Assembly (NCBI GenBank): GCA_021778975.1
Contig: JAJYBO010000043.1
Location: 1 to 14,910, forward strand
DNA length: 14,910 nucleotides
DNA from: Deltaproteobacteria bacterium
GTDB taxonomy: Bacteria > Desulfobacterota > Desulfobacteria > Desulfobacterales > Desulfatirhabdiaceae
Direction of reading: 5' to 3'
Both the position numbers and the translations under genes were made by a program. Below the pieces are notes generated by a model. That model was not told the DNA's origin and did not search any database. It saw only the letters and a program-made list of their open reading frames with translations. Below, piece by piece: positions 7,100 to 13,629 of this stretch. Every line of letters begins with the position of its first letter. Within the stretch, counting starts at the first letter, position 1.

Positions 7100-7183
7100 G
7101 GCATTACCTTATATTCATTCATGGATGTAATGACTTCCGAATACATAAATCTTCCCTTTACCCATACGGGATAGAAGCAAGGA

Positions 7184-7612
7184 TTACGCCACCATCACAC
7201 GCGATTTCACATTGTCCGTTATCGCGATTTCATGGCCATTGTGCATCTGATGCAACCCGGCCACCAGTTCGATTTCACACAGGGGGATTTTCACCTTCGT
7301 CGCGATCTGCGGTATTCCCATTCCCAAATCGAGCAACCGGCGAACCTCATCGTAGGGATCGGCGCCGCGGTTTAATCCACATGGTGTTTGCACTTCGCCG
7401 TTGATGGAAGCCAGCACGGCGTTGAATGGGGTTTCTGCAACCGAATCTTCAGACCCCCTCGAGAAGACGCCGCAGATTTCCGATGAACGTTCGATGGCAG
7501 CACGGCGGTCGCGACGTCTGAGAATGATCAGATACAGCACTGTCACGGCACAGCACCCAACCCCGACAGCGTCGAGAAAAATTTCGAAATTGGTGAGCGT
7601 TGTCATTGTCAT
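7184..7612 (-). CDS. Single-pass membrane protein, DUF2802/SwrB-like
   Basis: 142 residues from ATG 7612, which has AAGGA about 8 bases upstream; a longer frame reaches 7780 but that part overlaps a sigma-54 promoter and leader. Layout: a short N-terminus, one transmembrane helix (residues about 11-30, with GVGCCAVTVLYLIIL) followed by RRRDRRA, so the C-terminal part is predicted cytoplasmic; a variable linker; and a C-terminal helix-turn-helix-like block YDEVRRLLDLGMGIPQIATK ending with CEIELVAGLH. That block resembles DUF2802 proteins and, in architecture, Bacillus SwrB, which activates flagellar basal-body assembly. The assignment is from remembered patterns, not a search. It is the first annotated full gene behind the sigma-54 promoter at 7715-7730 and directly follows fliA, so a role in rod or export-gate assembly is plausible (inference). 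Confidence 0.7.
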   Translation of the reverse strand: MTMTTLTNFEIFLDAVGVGCCAVTVLYLIILRRRDRRAAIERSSEICGVFSRGSEDSVAETPFNAVLASINGEVQTPCGLNRGADPYDEVRRLLDLGMGIPQIATKVKIPLCEIELVAGLHQMHNGHEIAITDNVKSRVMVA

Positions 7613-7677
7613 CGCGGATTTCCTTTTTTCTGGTTCAGAATATGAAATATTGTCATCATAATGAACACGCCTGTCAT
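7609..7677 (-). CDS. Possible 22-residue membrane leader peptide
   Basis: Small open frame in the leader of the DUF2802-like gene: ATG at 7677, product MTGVFIMMTIFHILNQKKGNPR. The TGA overlaps the next gene's ATG (ATGA at 7612-7609), which would allow translational coupling. The frame is open further upstream to 7722, and including that part gives an uninterrupted hydrophobic stretch of about 21 residues followed by a basic tail, like a small single-pass membrane protein. Against it: no good ribosome site before the ATG, no alternative start codon after the predicted transcription start, and short frames arise by chance. Confidence 0.22.
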   Translation of the reverse strand: MTGVFIMMTIFHILNQKKGNPR

Positions 7678-7714
7678 TACAACCGCGCAGGCGATGTATT
7701 TGAAAATTGTATAA

Positions 7715-7730
7715 AGCAACAATTATGCCA
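7715..7730 (-). promoter_or_regulatory. Sigma-54 (-24/-12) promoter for the rod/ring operon
   Basis: Minus strand TGGCATAATTGTTGCT: -24 element TGGCA with GG at 7729-7728 and -12 element TTGCT with GC at 7717-7716, separated by exactly 10 bases between GG and GC. The consensus is TGGCAC-N5-TTGC[A/T]; only the sixth base differs in the conserved positions. Predicted start is near 7704, about 92 nt before the ATG at 7612. The leader contains an inverted repeat CGCCTG/CAGGCG (7693-7688 with 7673-7668, 14-nt loop). A sigma-54 promoter needs a bacterial enhancer-binding protein (FlrC/FleQ type), which is not encoded in this window. The rest of the 7731-7903 gap shows no gene, and I see no convincing terminator after fliA. 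Confidence 0.75.
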
Positions 7731-7903
7731 TTATCTGTGACTTGATCGCTACACCAGGGGATATCGTCATGAACCATCAAGAGGACAGGATGAGAAAAAG
7801 CAGGAAAACAAGGGGGGAATCAGGAAAAACATTGCAGGGCGTCTGTTGTCATAATATTGACGGATGGCGAAAAGAATTTGACGTTACGCGAAGCGAGGGG
7901 ATT

Positions 7904-8671
7904 TCAGGCATCCACAACGCCGCTTTTAACCAGTTTTTTGCGCAGACGCGTCACCGCGCTGGAGTGAATCTGCGAAATTCTGGATTCTGAAACACCAAGA
8001 ACCGCACCGACTTCTTTCAATGTGAGTTCATCGCCGTAATAGAGGGAAATGACCATTTTTTCTTTTTCCGGCAGCGTATCAATCGCGGATGTCAGCGCCG
8101 CTCTGATTTCCTTGATCCGCGTCAGGGTCTGGACATCCTGCTCATCGTCATTGACAAGCTGTCGGAGCAGATTTTCCCGATCATTGCCGGATGTCGGATC
8201 CACATCGTCCAGGCTGACCAGGGACAGGCCCGCCATTCGACGGACGTCTTCAAATTCCTGCGCCGTCATTTTCAGTTCAGCGGCAACTTCCCAATCCTCG
8301 GCATCCCGCCCAAGCTTCTGCTCCAGCCGGGCGCAGGCTTTCTGCATATCGCGCACTTTTTTCCGGTTACCCCGGGACAGCACATCCCGGGACCGCAATT
8401 CACACAACACCGATCCTCGGATCCGAAAAGCCGCATAGGTCGCCAGAGAATTGTCCCGCATCGGGTCATAACGGTCTATGGACTGAATAAGCCCGACGAT
8501 GCCCGTCTGAATCAGATCGTTTATGTCCACATGCGATGGCAAATGCACGGCTATCCGGTGAACGATACGCTTTACCAGCGGAAGATGTTCCGCAATCAAA
8601 CGGTTGCGCGTGGCGATATCGTTATCGTTTTTACAGACATTTTGCATCATCCATGCTGCAGACAGATTCAT
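7904..8671 (-). CDS. fliA: Flagellar sigma factor FliA (sigma-28)
   Basis: 255 residues from ATG 8671 (family about 235-260). FliA directs RNA polymerase to late flagellar promoters and is inhibited by FlgM. Region 2: LPLVKRIVHRIAVHLPSHVD then DLIQTGIVGLIQSIDRYDP and FATYA-type NSLATYAAFRIRGSVLCELR. Region 3 around LEQKLGRDAEDWEVAAELKM. Region 4: LPEKEKMVISLYYGDELTLK followed by EVGAVLGVSESRISQIHSSA, the helix-turn-helix for the -35 box. The frame is open upstream to 8845, but that extension is translated from the inverted-repeat element and is not FliA sequence. The ribosome site before 8671 is weak. Two sigma-28-type promoters for its own regulon lie downstream in this window (2074-2101, 1054-1080). 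No clear promoter of its own was found; it probably depends on flhA operon transcription. Confidence 0.95.
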   Translation of the reverse strand: MNLSAAWMMQNVCKNDNDIATRNRLIAEHLPLVKRIVHRIAVHLPSHVDINDLIQTGIVGLIQSIDRYDPMRDNSLATYAAFRIRGSVLCELRSRDVLSRGNRKKVRDMQKACARLEQKLGRDAEDWEVAAELKMTAQEFEDVRRMAGLSLVSLDDVDPTSGNDRENLLRQLVNDDEQDVQTLTRIKEIRAALTSAIDTLPEKEKMVISLYYGDELTLKEVGAVLGVSESRISQIHSSAVTRLRKKLVKSGVVDA

Positions 8672-8697
8672 AGAGATATCTAATCTTTCAGTAATTT

Positions 8698-8741
8698 GAC
8701 TTTTTACGAGAGTGTCAAAATTGATGTCCTCGTAAAAAGTC
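8698..8741 (-). repeat. Perfect 13-bp inverted repeat 27 bp upstream of fliA
   Basis: Arms GACTTTTTACGAG (8698-8710) and CTCGTAAAAAGTC (8729-8741) are perfect complements, with an 18-base loop. In the fliA leader this would form a stable hairpin just before the start codon, without a following T-run. Its left half, GACTTTTTACGA-N4-GTCAAAATTG (8698-8723), is repeated directly at 8857-8882 at the end of the neighbouring element with 22 of 26 positions identical, so the two structures belong to the same repeat family. Confidence 0.75.
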
Positions 8742-8750
8742 GATTTGGGG

Positions 8751-8875
8751 GACGGCTTTGTAAAAAGTTCGCAGGCAAGGCGCGCAAATCCTGAGGAGTG
8801 AAGCGTACTTTTAGGTACGCTGCAACGACGAAGGATGCAGCGCAACGCAGCATCCGGACTTTTTACGAAGCCGTC
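8751..8875. mobile_element. MITE/REP-like nested inverted-repeat element between flhG and fliA
   Basis: 125-bp unit with 18-bp terminal inverted repeats: GACGGCTTTGTAAAAAGT (8751-8768) against ACTTTTTACGAAGCCGTC (8858-8875), 17 of 18 matching. Inside are two more hairpins: AGCGTAC/GTACGCT (8802-8808 with 8815-8821, loop TTTTAG) and GGATGCAGCG-CAA-CGCAGCATCC (8833-8855, one A/A mismatch). It encodes no protein. The pattern resembles dispersed, non-autonomous intergenic repeats I associate with Desulfobacterales genomes, but that recollection needs a genome search. I see no clear target-site duplication at its ends. The frame that extends fliA upstream to 8845 is this element read through. Confidence 0.65.
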
Positions 8876-8937
8876 AAAATTGCACTTTTAACCCCCACTG
8901 GATGGCGCTTGAGGAAAACGCAGCACATCCCTATCCG

Positions 8938-9861
8938 TCACGTCGTGGGAAAATCCAGCTTTCTGAGAATCAGTTCCTTCCAGAACAGCGGTGCTTCTTT
9001 GGAAGGGGGGATGGGCGCCTGGGACTGACACAATTTCACCGCCAGAGAATTGAAACACCGGCTGGCCTGTGAATCAGGATAGAGATCACATACGGCTTTT
9101 TGCTGCCGAACCCCGCGGGAGATATTTTCGTCGCTATAAACATGACCGAAATAATCAATGGTGATATCGAGAAATTTTTCGGAAACCAGTTTCAACTGCC
9201 GATGAACCTCATAGGCTTCCTGAATATCGGTCACCATATTGACCAGCAACTTGAACTGTTTGACACCATAGCGAATTGACAGCACCTTCATCAGCGCATA
9301 GGCGTCGGTAATGGATGTTGGCTCCGGCGACACCACCACCAGGACTTCCTGCGCAATGGCGTTGAAATACATGACATTGGAAGAAATTCCCGCAGCCGTA
9401 TCAATCAGCAGGATATCAATGGTATCAATGATGGCGTCTAATTCTCCGAGAAGATGCGCGGTCATGGACTTGGACAAATTGGCCATTTCCTGAATCCCCG
9501 AAGATGCTGGAAGAATCTTGATTTGACCCGGCCCATCAATCACGATATCAGAAACGGTTTTCTCTCCTAAAATCACATGAGAGAAATTGTATTTGGGGGT
9601 AAGCCCAAGCAGGATATCCAGATTTCCCAACCCCATATCCGCGTCGAATATCAGAATTTTTTTCCCCAGTTGCGACAATGCGATGCCAAGGTTGGCAACG
9701 ATGTTGGTTTTGCCAACCCCCCCTTTGCCGCTGGTAATGGCAATGACCCGCGTATGAGAATCCTTGCGCGGCTCAGATGCCACCATACCCTTTTTGGCTG
9801 CCAGTTTCTGTTTCAGATTGATGACTTTAGCGGTGGAACTTTTGATAGCTGTCATATACAT
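8938..9861 (-). CDS. flhG: Flagellar number regulator FlhG (MinD-like ATPase)
   Basis: 307 residues. FlhG is a MinD/ParA-type ATPase that limits flagellar number and works with FlhF at the cell pole. Deviant Walker A SGKGGVGKT at 44-52 with the signature Lys; A' FDADMGLGNLDILLG around 72-86; Walker B ILLIDTAAG at 149-157. The C-terminus APLFWKELILRKLDF could be the amphipathic membrane-binding helix seen in MinD and FlhG. Start ATG 9861, three bases after the flhF stop, with GAGG 6 bases upstream; an ATG two codons later is less well placed. The N-terminal tail (about 1-35) lacks a recognisable DQAxxLR motif, through which FlhG normally stimulates the FlhF GTPase. It is tightly coupled to flhF; the next gene, fliA, is separated by the repeat elements. 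Confidence 0.93.
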   Translation of the reverse strand: MYMTAIKSSTAKVINLKQKLAAKKGMVASEPRKDSHTRVIAITSGKGGVGKTNIVANLGIALSQLGKKILIFDADMGLGNLDILLGLTPKYNFSHVILGEKTVSDIVIDGPGQIKILPASSGIQEMANLSKSMTAHLLGELDAIIDTIDILLIDTAAGISSNVMYFNAIAQEVLVVVSPEPTSITDAYALMKVLSIRYGVKQFKLLVNMVTDIQEAYEVHRQLKLVSEKFLDITIDYFGHVYSDENISRGVRQQKAVCDLYPDSQASRCFNSLAVKLCQSQAPIPPSKEAPLFWKELILRKLDFPTT

Positions 9862-9864
9862 ACC

Positions 9865-11325
9865 CTACCTCGCCCCATAAGCATGTTGACTCCCAACCTG
9901 AGAACCATCGGAATTTTCAAGATATTCTGACTTGAAAATCTGACTGCAACAGGTCTTGCATGGAGAATATTTCCGGGATGTCGCTTCTTCGACGGTTTCG
10001 AACACGATCCGGTTTTCGGGTTTGATCCGTTTGGCCCATGTGCAGTCAGGGCGATGAAAATGAACGGATTTGGCGTTGGCCACAAAATGGTTGCGGAGCT
10101 GCGGACGCCCCTCGTTTCGGGTATAAGGGATGACATCGGCGAGTTTACCGGGCGGGCTGTGTCGGGGTTCGCCGCTTTCGTTATCCGGATATAACAGCAT
10201 ATCCAGAATCTTTCCCATAGAAGCATTTTCCATGCCTTGATGAACCGCCTGACCTCTGGTGAAAAACGCAATCGGAAGTTTGGAACGGAGCATCAGGTTG
10301 AAAACATTGCCATATGCAGCGCTTTCATCCAGTTTGGTGACAACAACGCTGTTGATCGTCAACGGCTTGTAGGCTTTCACGATCTGAGCCAGATCCTTGT
10401 TTTTGGTCGCAGCACTCACCACCAGATATACACAATGCGCGGCCGCGTGTTTGACCATTTCGGACAGACCTTCGATCGCCGCGGCATCTCGCATTCCCGC
10501 TCCTGGTGTATCTATCAGAATATGGTCTGTTGTTTCAAACTTTTTCAGCAATGCCTTGAGTTCTTTACCGCTGGATGCGGACTCGACCGGAACGCCAAAT
10601 ATCTTTCCCAGTATCTGGGACTGCGCGACAGCGCCTACCCGCCGGTTATCGAGCGTAATCCAGGCCACTTTCTGTTTGCATTGATGGGTATATATGGCGG
10701 TCAGACGACTGATGGCGGATGTTTTGCCCACTCCGGCAGGTCCGGTGAATACATGAACCTTCGGCCCGGCAGCGCCGGAAACATGCGTGGTATCCGTCAC
10801 GGAAACCCCCATGTCGGTAAAGACCTTCAGCAGCCGCGTGTTAAAGGCATCGCTGCCCCAGGACATGTCAGGCGTAGCACCATGGACGAGTAAATCCATC
10901 ATTTCCAGGATAAAAAAATCTTCCACTCCCTGAAGCCCCATATGATTTTTAAACATCTGAATGGCGGCGTTTTCGATGGTGCAGGTCTCTTTCGGCGACG
11001 TTTTCCGGATGGACAGAGATTTCAGACCGCCCTGAATCGCGTCCATCAGCGTTTTTTTGCCCACAGGTTCATCTTCGATACGCACAGACACTCTCTGGCC
11101 TTTGATGGTTTTAGGGATATCCCCGGAATCGGTGAGAACCGGCGCGGCCAGTGGCTTGTCAGTGGCCGCTGTCACCTCGATATATGCCGGTTTTTTGACA
11201 CCGAACAGATTTTTTTCCGGGCTGAGACATCGAGCGGACAGGATGACGGCATCCGGCCCAAATTCTTTCTTTATCTGTCTCAATGCTTCTGTCATGTTGG
11301 GTGCTTCAAATCGTTTAATCTGCAT
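9865..11325 (-). CDS. flhF: SRP-type GTPase FlhF with C-terminal Ada-like metal-binding extension
   Basis: 486 residues, about 100 longer than a core ending near residue 380. FlhF places the flagellum at the pole. N-terminal B domain begins MQIKRFEAPNMTEALRQIKK and EFGPDAVILSAR; N domain about 112-185; G domain about 187-380 with P-loop GPAGVGKTS (195-203) and TKLDE (330-334). Several motifs depart from family consensus: DNRRVGA where D-T-Y-R is usual, DTPGAG (272-277) without the Arg of DTxGR, and GQAVHQG instead of GQxVPED. Residues 411-460 are an added module, NHFVANAKSVHFHRPDC then WAKRI, ENRIVFETVEEAT and YSPCKTC, which matches the metal-binding domain of the Ada protein. The start overlaps the flhA 3' end by 11 bp, implying coupled translation. 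Confidence 0.93.
   Translation of the reverse strand: MQIKRFEAPNMTEALRQIKKEFGPDAVILSARCLSPEKNLFGVKKPAYIEVTAATDKPLAAPVLTDSGDIPKTIKGQRVSVRIEDEPVGKKTLMDAIQGGLKSLSIRKTSPKETCTIENAAIQMFKNHMGLQGVEDFFILEMMDLLVHGATPDMSWGSDAFNTRLLKVFTDMGVSVTDTTHVSGAAGPKVHVFTGPAGVGKTSAISRLTAIYTHQCKQKVAWITLDNRRVGAVAQSQILGKIFGVPVESASSGKELKALLKKFETTDHILIDTPGAGMRDAAAIEGLSEMVKHAAAHCVYLVVSAATKNKDLAQIVKAYKPLTINSVVVTKLDESAAYGNVFNLMLRSKLPIAFFTRGQAVHQGMENASMGKILDMLLYPDNESGEPRHSPPGKLADVIPYTRNEGRPQLRNHFVANAKSVHFHRPDCTWAKRIKPENRIVFETVEEATSRKYSPCKTCCSQIFKSEYLENSDGSQVGSQHAYGAR
9946..10095 (-). other. Ada-type metal-binding module fused to FlhF (residues 411-460)
   Basis: Candidate metal ligands are H424 and C428 in HRPDC, and C456 and C459 in PCKTC; a fifth Cys follows at 460. 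The order F-V-x-N, HRPDCxWAKRI, ENRIVF, EEA and YxPCKxC is the pattern of the Ada metal-binding family, which in Ada holds zinc through four Cys and in shorter stand-alone versions uses a His at the first position (from memory). It is joined to the GTPase by a polar linker (about 381-410) in one uninterrupted frame, then a 26-residue tail. Confidence 0.75.
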
Positions 11326-13438
11326 CTGTCAGTCTCACTATTCCCAAGGATTGAATTCGAATATTGGATAAAACATCGTTGTACGACAACACCACCAGGC
11401 TCGGAATGAACCGGTCCACCAGCTTGTGAAACTGCGACCGGATCTGCGTCGAACACAACAACACCGGCTGAAGACTCTGGGATGTAAACTTGTCCAGTCC
11501 CCGTGCGATCTGCCGAACGATCTTCTGAGACACATCCGGTTCGATGGACAGATAACTGCCCTGCGCGGTTTGCTGCAGAGACTGGAATATCAGGGTTTCG
11601 ATCTGGTGATCCAGGCTCATCACATACAGGGCGCCATCCGGAGACGCATACAGCCGGGTAATGGTGCGCGCCAGGCTGTGGCGAACGTATTCCGTAAGGG
11701 TGTCAGGGTCTTTGGCAGCGGGCGCCCAGTCCGCCAGTGTTTCCAGGATGGTCAGCAGATCCCGAATCGGTATCTGTTCGACCAGGAGGTTCTGGAGCAC
11801 CTTGACGACCGTTCCCAGCGGCAGCAGGTTGGGCACCAGCTCGTCCACCACACGGGGATAGGTTTCTTTGAGCGTGTCTAAAAGCTGCTGCACTTCCTGA
11901 CGTCCCAGATACTCGTGGGCATGTTTCTTGATAATGTCGGTCAGGTGGGTGGTAAGAACGGTCGCCAGATCCACCACGGTAAACCCCTGACTCATGATTT
12001 TTTCCTTATCCTGTTCCCGTATCCAATACGCTGGCAGCCCGAAGGTCGGCTCCTTGGTGGGAATGCCGTCAATCTTTTCCTGAGTGGCGGCAGGATTGAG
12101 CGCCAGATAATGATTGAGCATCAGATCGCCTCTGGCCACTTCGTTGCCTTTCAGGTTGATGCAATATTCACCCGGTTTCAGTTGCATGTTATCCTGTATA
12201 TGCACAGACGGTACCAAAATGCCAATTTCCTGAGCGATTTGCCGGCGAACCGATTTAATGCGCTCCAGAAGCTCGCCATTCTGTCCGGCATCCACCAGGG
12301 GAATCAACCCATAGCCCACTTCGAGCGCCAAAATGTCCAGCGGCGCCATCAATTTGACACTATCTGAAGACGCGGCGCCGGCCGCCACCGCGCCCCCTCC
12401 AGCCGCCTGCCCTTGAACCTGAGGAACACCAGAAACACCCGTTCCTCCGGTTTTGGTCAGAATATAGGCCACCGATCCGGCCAGGATGGACAGCACCAAA
12501 AAAGGAATGGTAGGAAGGCCCGGAATCATGGCAAACAAAAAGAGAACGACCGCGGCAATGGCAATGGCGCGGGGCTGTGCGAATATCTGGGACGAAACGT
12601 CCTTGCCCATACTGGATTCGGATCCGGCCCGGCTTACGATGATACCGGCGGCCGTGGAGATGATCAGGGCCGGCATCTGACTGACCAGTCCATCGCCCAC
12701 CGTCAGCAGCGTATAGGACTGAGCCGCATCCGAAAAATTCATGCCGTGATAAAAAACCCCAATACACAGACCAGCGATAATATTGATCAGGTTGATGATG
12801 ATACCAGCGATCGCATCCCCTCGCACAAACTTGTTGGCGCCATCCATCGCTCCGTAATATTCGGCTTCCTGAGCGACCTGGCGGCGCCTCGCCTTCGCTT
12901 CCTGGTCATTGATGAGTCCGGCATTCAGATCCGCGTCAATGCTCATCTGTTTGCCCGGCATGGCGTCCAGGGTAAAACGGGCGGCCACTTCGGCGATACG
13001 CCCGGCCCCTTTGGTGATGACCATGAAATTGATGACCACCAGAATCAAAAAAACAATCACGCCAACGATATAATTGCCCCCCACCACAAAATTGCCGAAG
13101 GCCATGATGACCTTTCCGGCGGCATCCACACCTTCGTTGCCATGCAGCAGGATCATACGGGTGGACGCCACATTCAGGGAAAGTCGAAACAGGGTGGTAA
13201 TCAGCAGCAGAGACGGAAAAGATGACAACTCCAGCGGCTTGCGAATATACATGCCAACCATCAAAATAACGAGTGAAAACGTGATGTTGAAGGATAACAG
13301 CAAGTCCAGCAGGAAAGACGGCAGCGGCACCACCATGATCAACAGGATGGCGATCACCGCCCCGGCCATCAGAATGTCCGAATTGCGGGTGAAGCGTGCA
13401 AACTGTGTGGCAAGAATATTTTCCGAAACCAGTTCCAT
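11315..13438 (-). CDS. flhA: Flagellar export gate protein FlhA
   Basis: 707 residues (family about 690-710). FlhA is the inner-membrane export gate and, through its cytoplasmic domain, the docking site for chaperone-substrate complexes such as FlgN-FlgK. The N-terminal half (about 20-328) has several hydrophobic helices and the FHIPEP signature: ARFTLDAMPGKQMSIDADLN, then RRRQVAQEAEYYGAMDGANK and FVRGDAIAGI, including Asp 208, equivalent to the residue important for proton-driven export in Salmonella. A Gly/Ala-rich linker (about 329-360) leads to the cytoplasmic domain, including PGEYCINLKGNEVARGDLML and EPTFGLPAYWI. ATG 13438 has GAGGGG close upstream. A sigma-54 promoter lies in the 191-bp gap before it. 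The 3' end overlaps flhF. Confidence 0.97.
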   Translation of the reverse strand: MELVSENILATQFARFTRNSDILMAGAVIAILLIMVVPLPSFLLDLLLSFNITFSLVILMVGMYIRKPLELSSFPSLLLITTLFRLSLNVASTRMILLHGNEGVDAAGKVIMAFGNFVVGGNYIVGVIVFLILVVINFMVITKGAGRIAEVAARFTLDAMPGKQMSIDADLNAGLINDQEAKARRRQVAQEAEYYGAMDGANKFVRGDAIAGIIINLINIIAGLCIGVFYHGMNFSDAAQSYTLLTVGDGLVSQMPALIISTAAGIIVSRAGSESSMGKDVSSQIFAQPRAIAIAAVVLFLFAMIPGLPTIPFLVLSILAGSVAYILTKTGGTGVSGVPQVQGQAAGGGAVAAGAASSDSVKLMAPLDILALEVGYGLIPLVDAGQNGELLERIKSVRRQIAQEIGILVPSVHIQDNMQLKPGEYCINLKGNEVARGDLMLNHYLALNPAATQEKIDGIPTKEPTFGLPAYWIREQDKEKIMSQGFTVVDLATVLTTHLTDIIKKHAHEYLGRQEVQQLLDTLKETYPRVVDELVPNLLPLGTVVKVLQNLLVEQIPIRDLLTILETLADWAPAAKDPDTLTEYVRHSLARTITRLYASPDGALYVMSLDHQIETLIFQSLQQTAQGSYLSIEPDVSQKIVRQIARGLDKFTSQSLQPVLLCSTQIRSQFHKLVDRFIPSLVVLSYNDVLSNIRIQSLGIVRLTDAD

Positions 13439-13515
13439 AAGTGCCCCTCGATACGCGTAAGCGATTTACGATGACCCGCGATACATTCGCCGGGCGTCTT
13501 TCCGGAAAAATTTTA

Positions 13516-13531
13516 TGCAGATATCATGCCA
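13516..13531 (-). promoter_or_regulatory. Sigma-54 (-24/-12) promoter for flhA-flhF-flhG-fliA
   Basis: Minus strand TGGCATGATATCTGCA: GG at 13530-13529, GC at 13518-13517, exactly 10 bases between. Against TGGCACG-N4-TTGCA it matches 6/7 and 4/5. It lies mid-way in the otherwise empty flhB-flhA gap; predicted start is near 13505, about 67 nt before the flhA ATG. AT-rich sequence flanks it on both sides. No obvious terminator after flhB was seen, so read-through from the upstream fli/flhB genes may add to expression. Confidence 0.75.
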
Positions 13532-13629
13532 TATTTAAAAATGGATATGGGGAACTCATTGAAAATCCGGAGCCGGTCTTGAAAATTCCGACAGGATGGA
13601 CACAGGTGGAGAATGTGAAAATGATGGGG

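Noticed and set aside
7613..7780. N-terminal extension of the DUF2802-like protein to 7780
   Set aside because: It runs across the sigma-54 promoter and would start upstream of the predicted transcription start; ATG 7612 has AAGGA and is followed directly by the membrane helix.
8672..8845. N-terminal extension of fliA to a start at 8845
   Set aside because: The extra 58 codons are translation of the inverted-repeat elements and do not resemble sigma factor sequence; FliA homology begins just after ATG 8671.
8881..8896. Sigma-54-like GG-N10-GC site before fliA
   Set aside because: Only the GG and TGCA match; the rest of the -24 box is G-rich and unlike TGGCAC.
13439..13629. Possible terminator or gene in the flhB-flhA gap
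   Set aside because: No frame with a ribosome site and no hairpin followed by T-run on the minus strand; the gap is explained by the sigma-54 promoter and leader.
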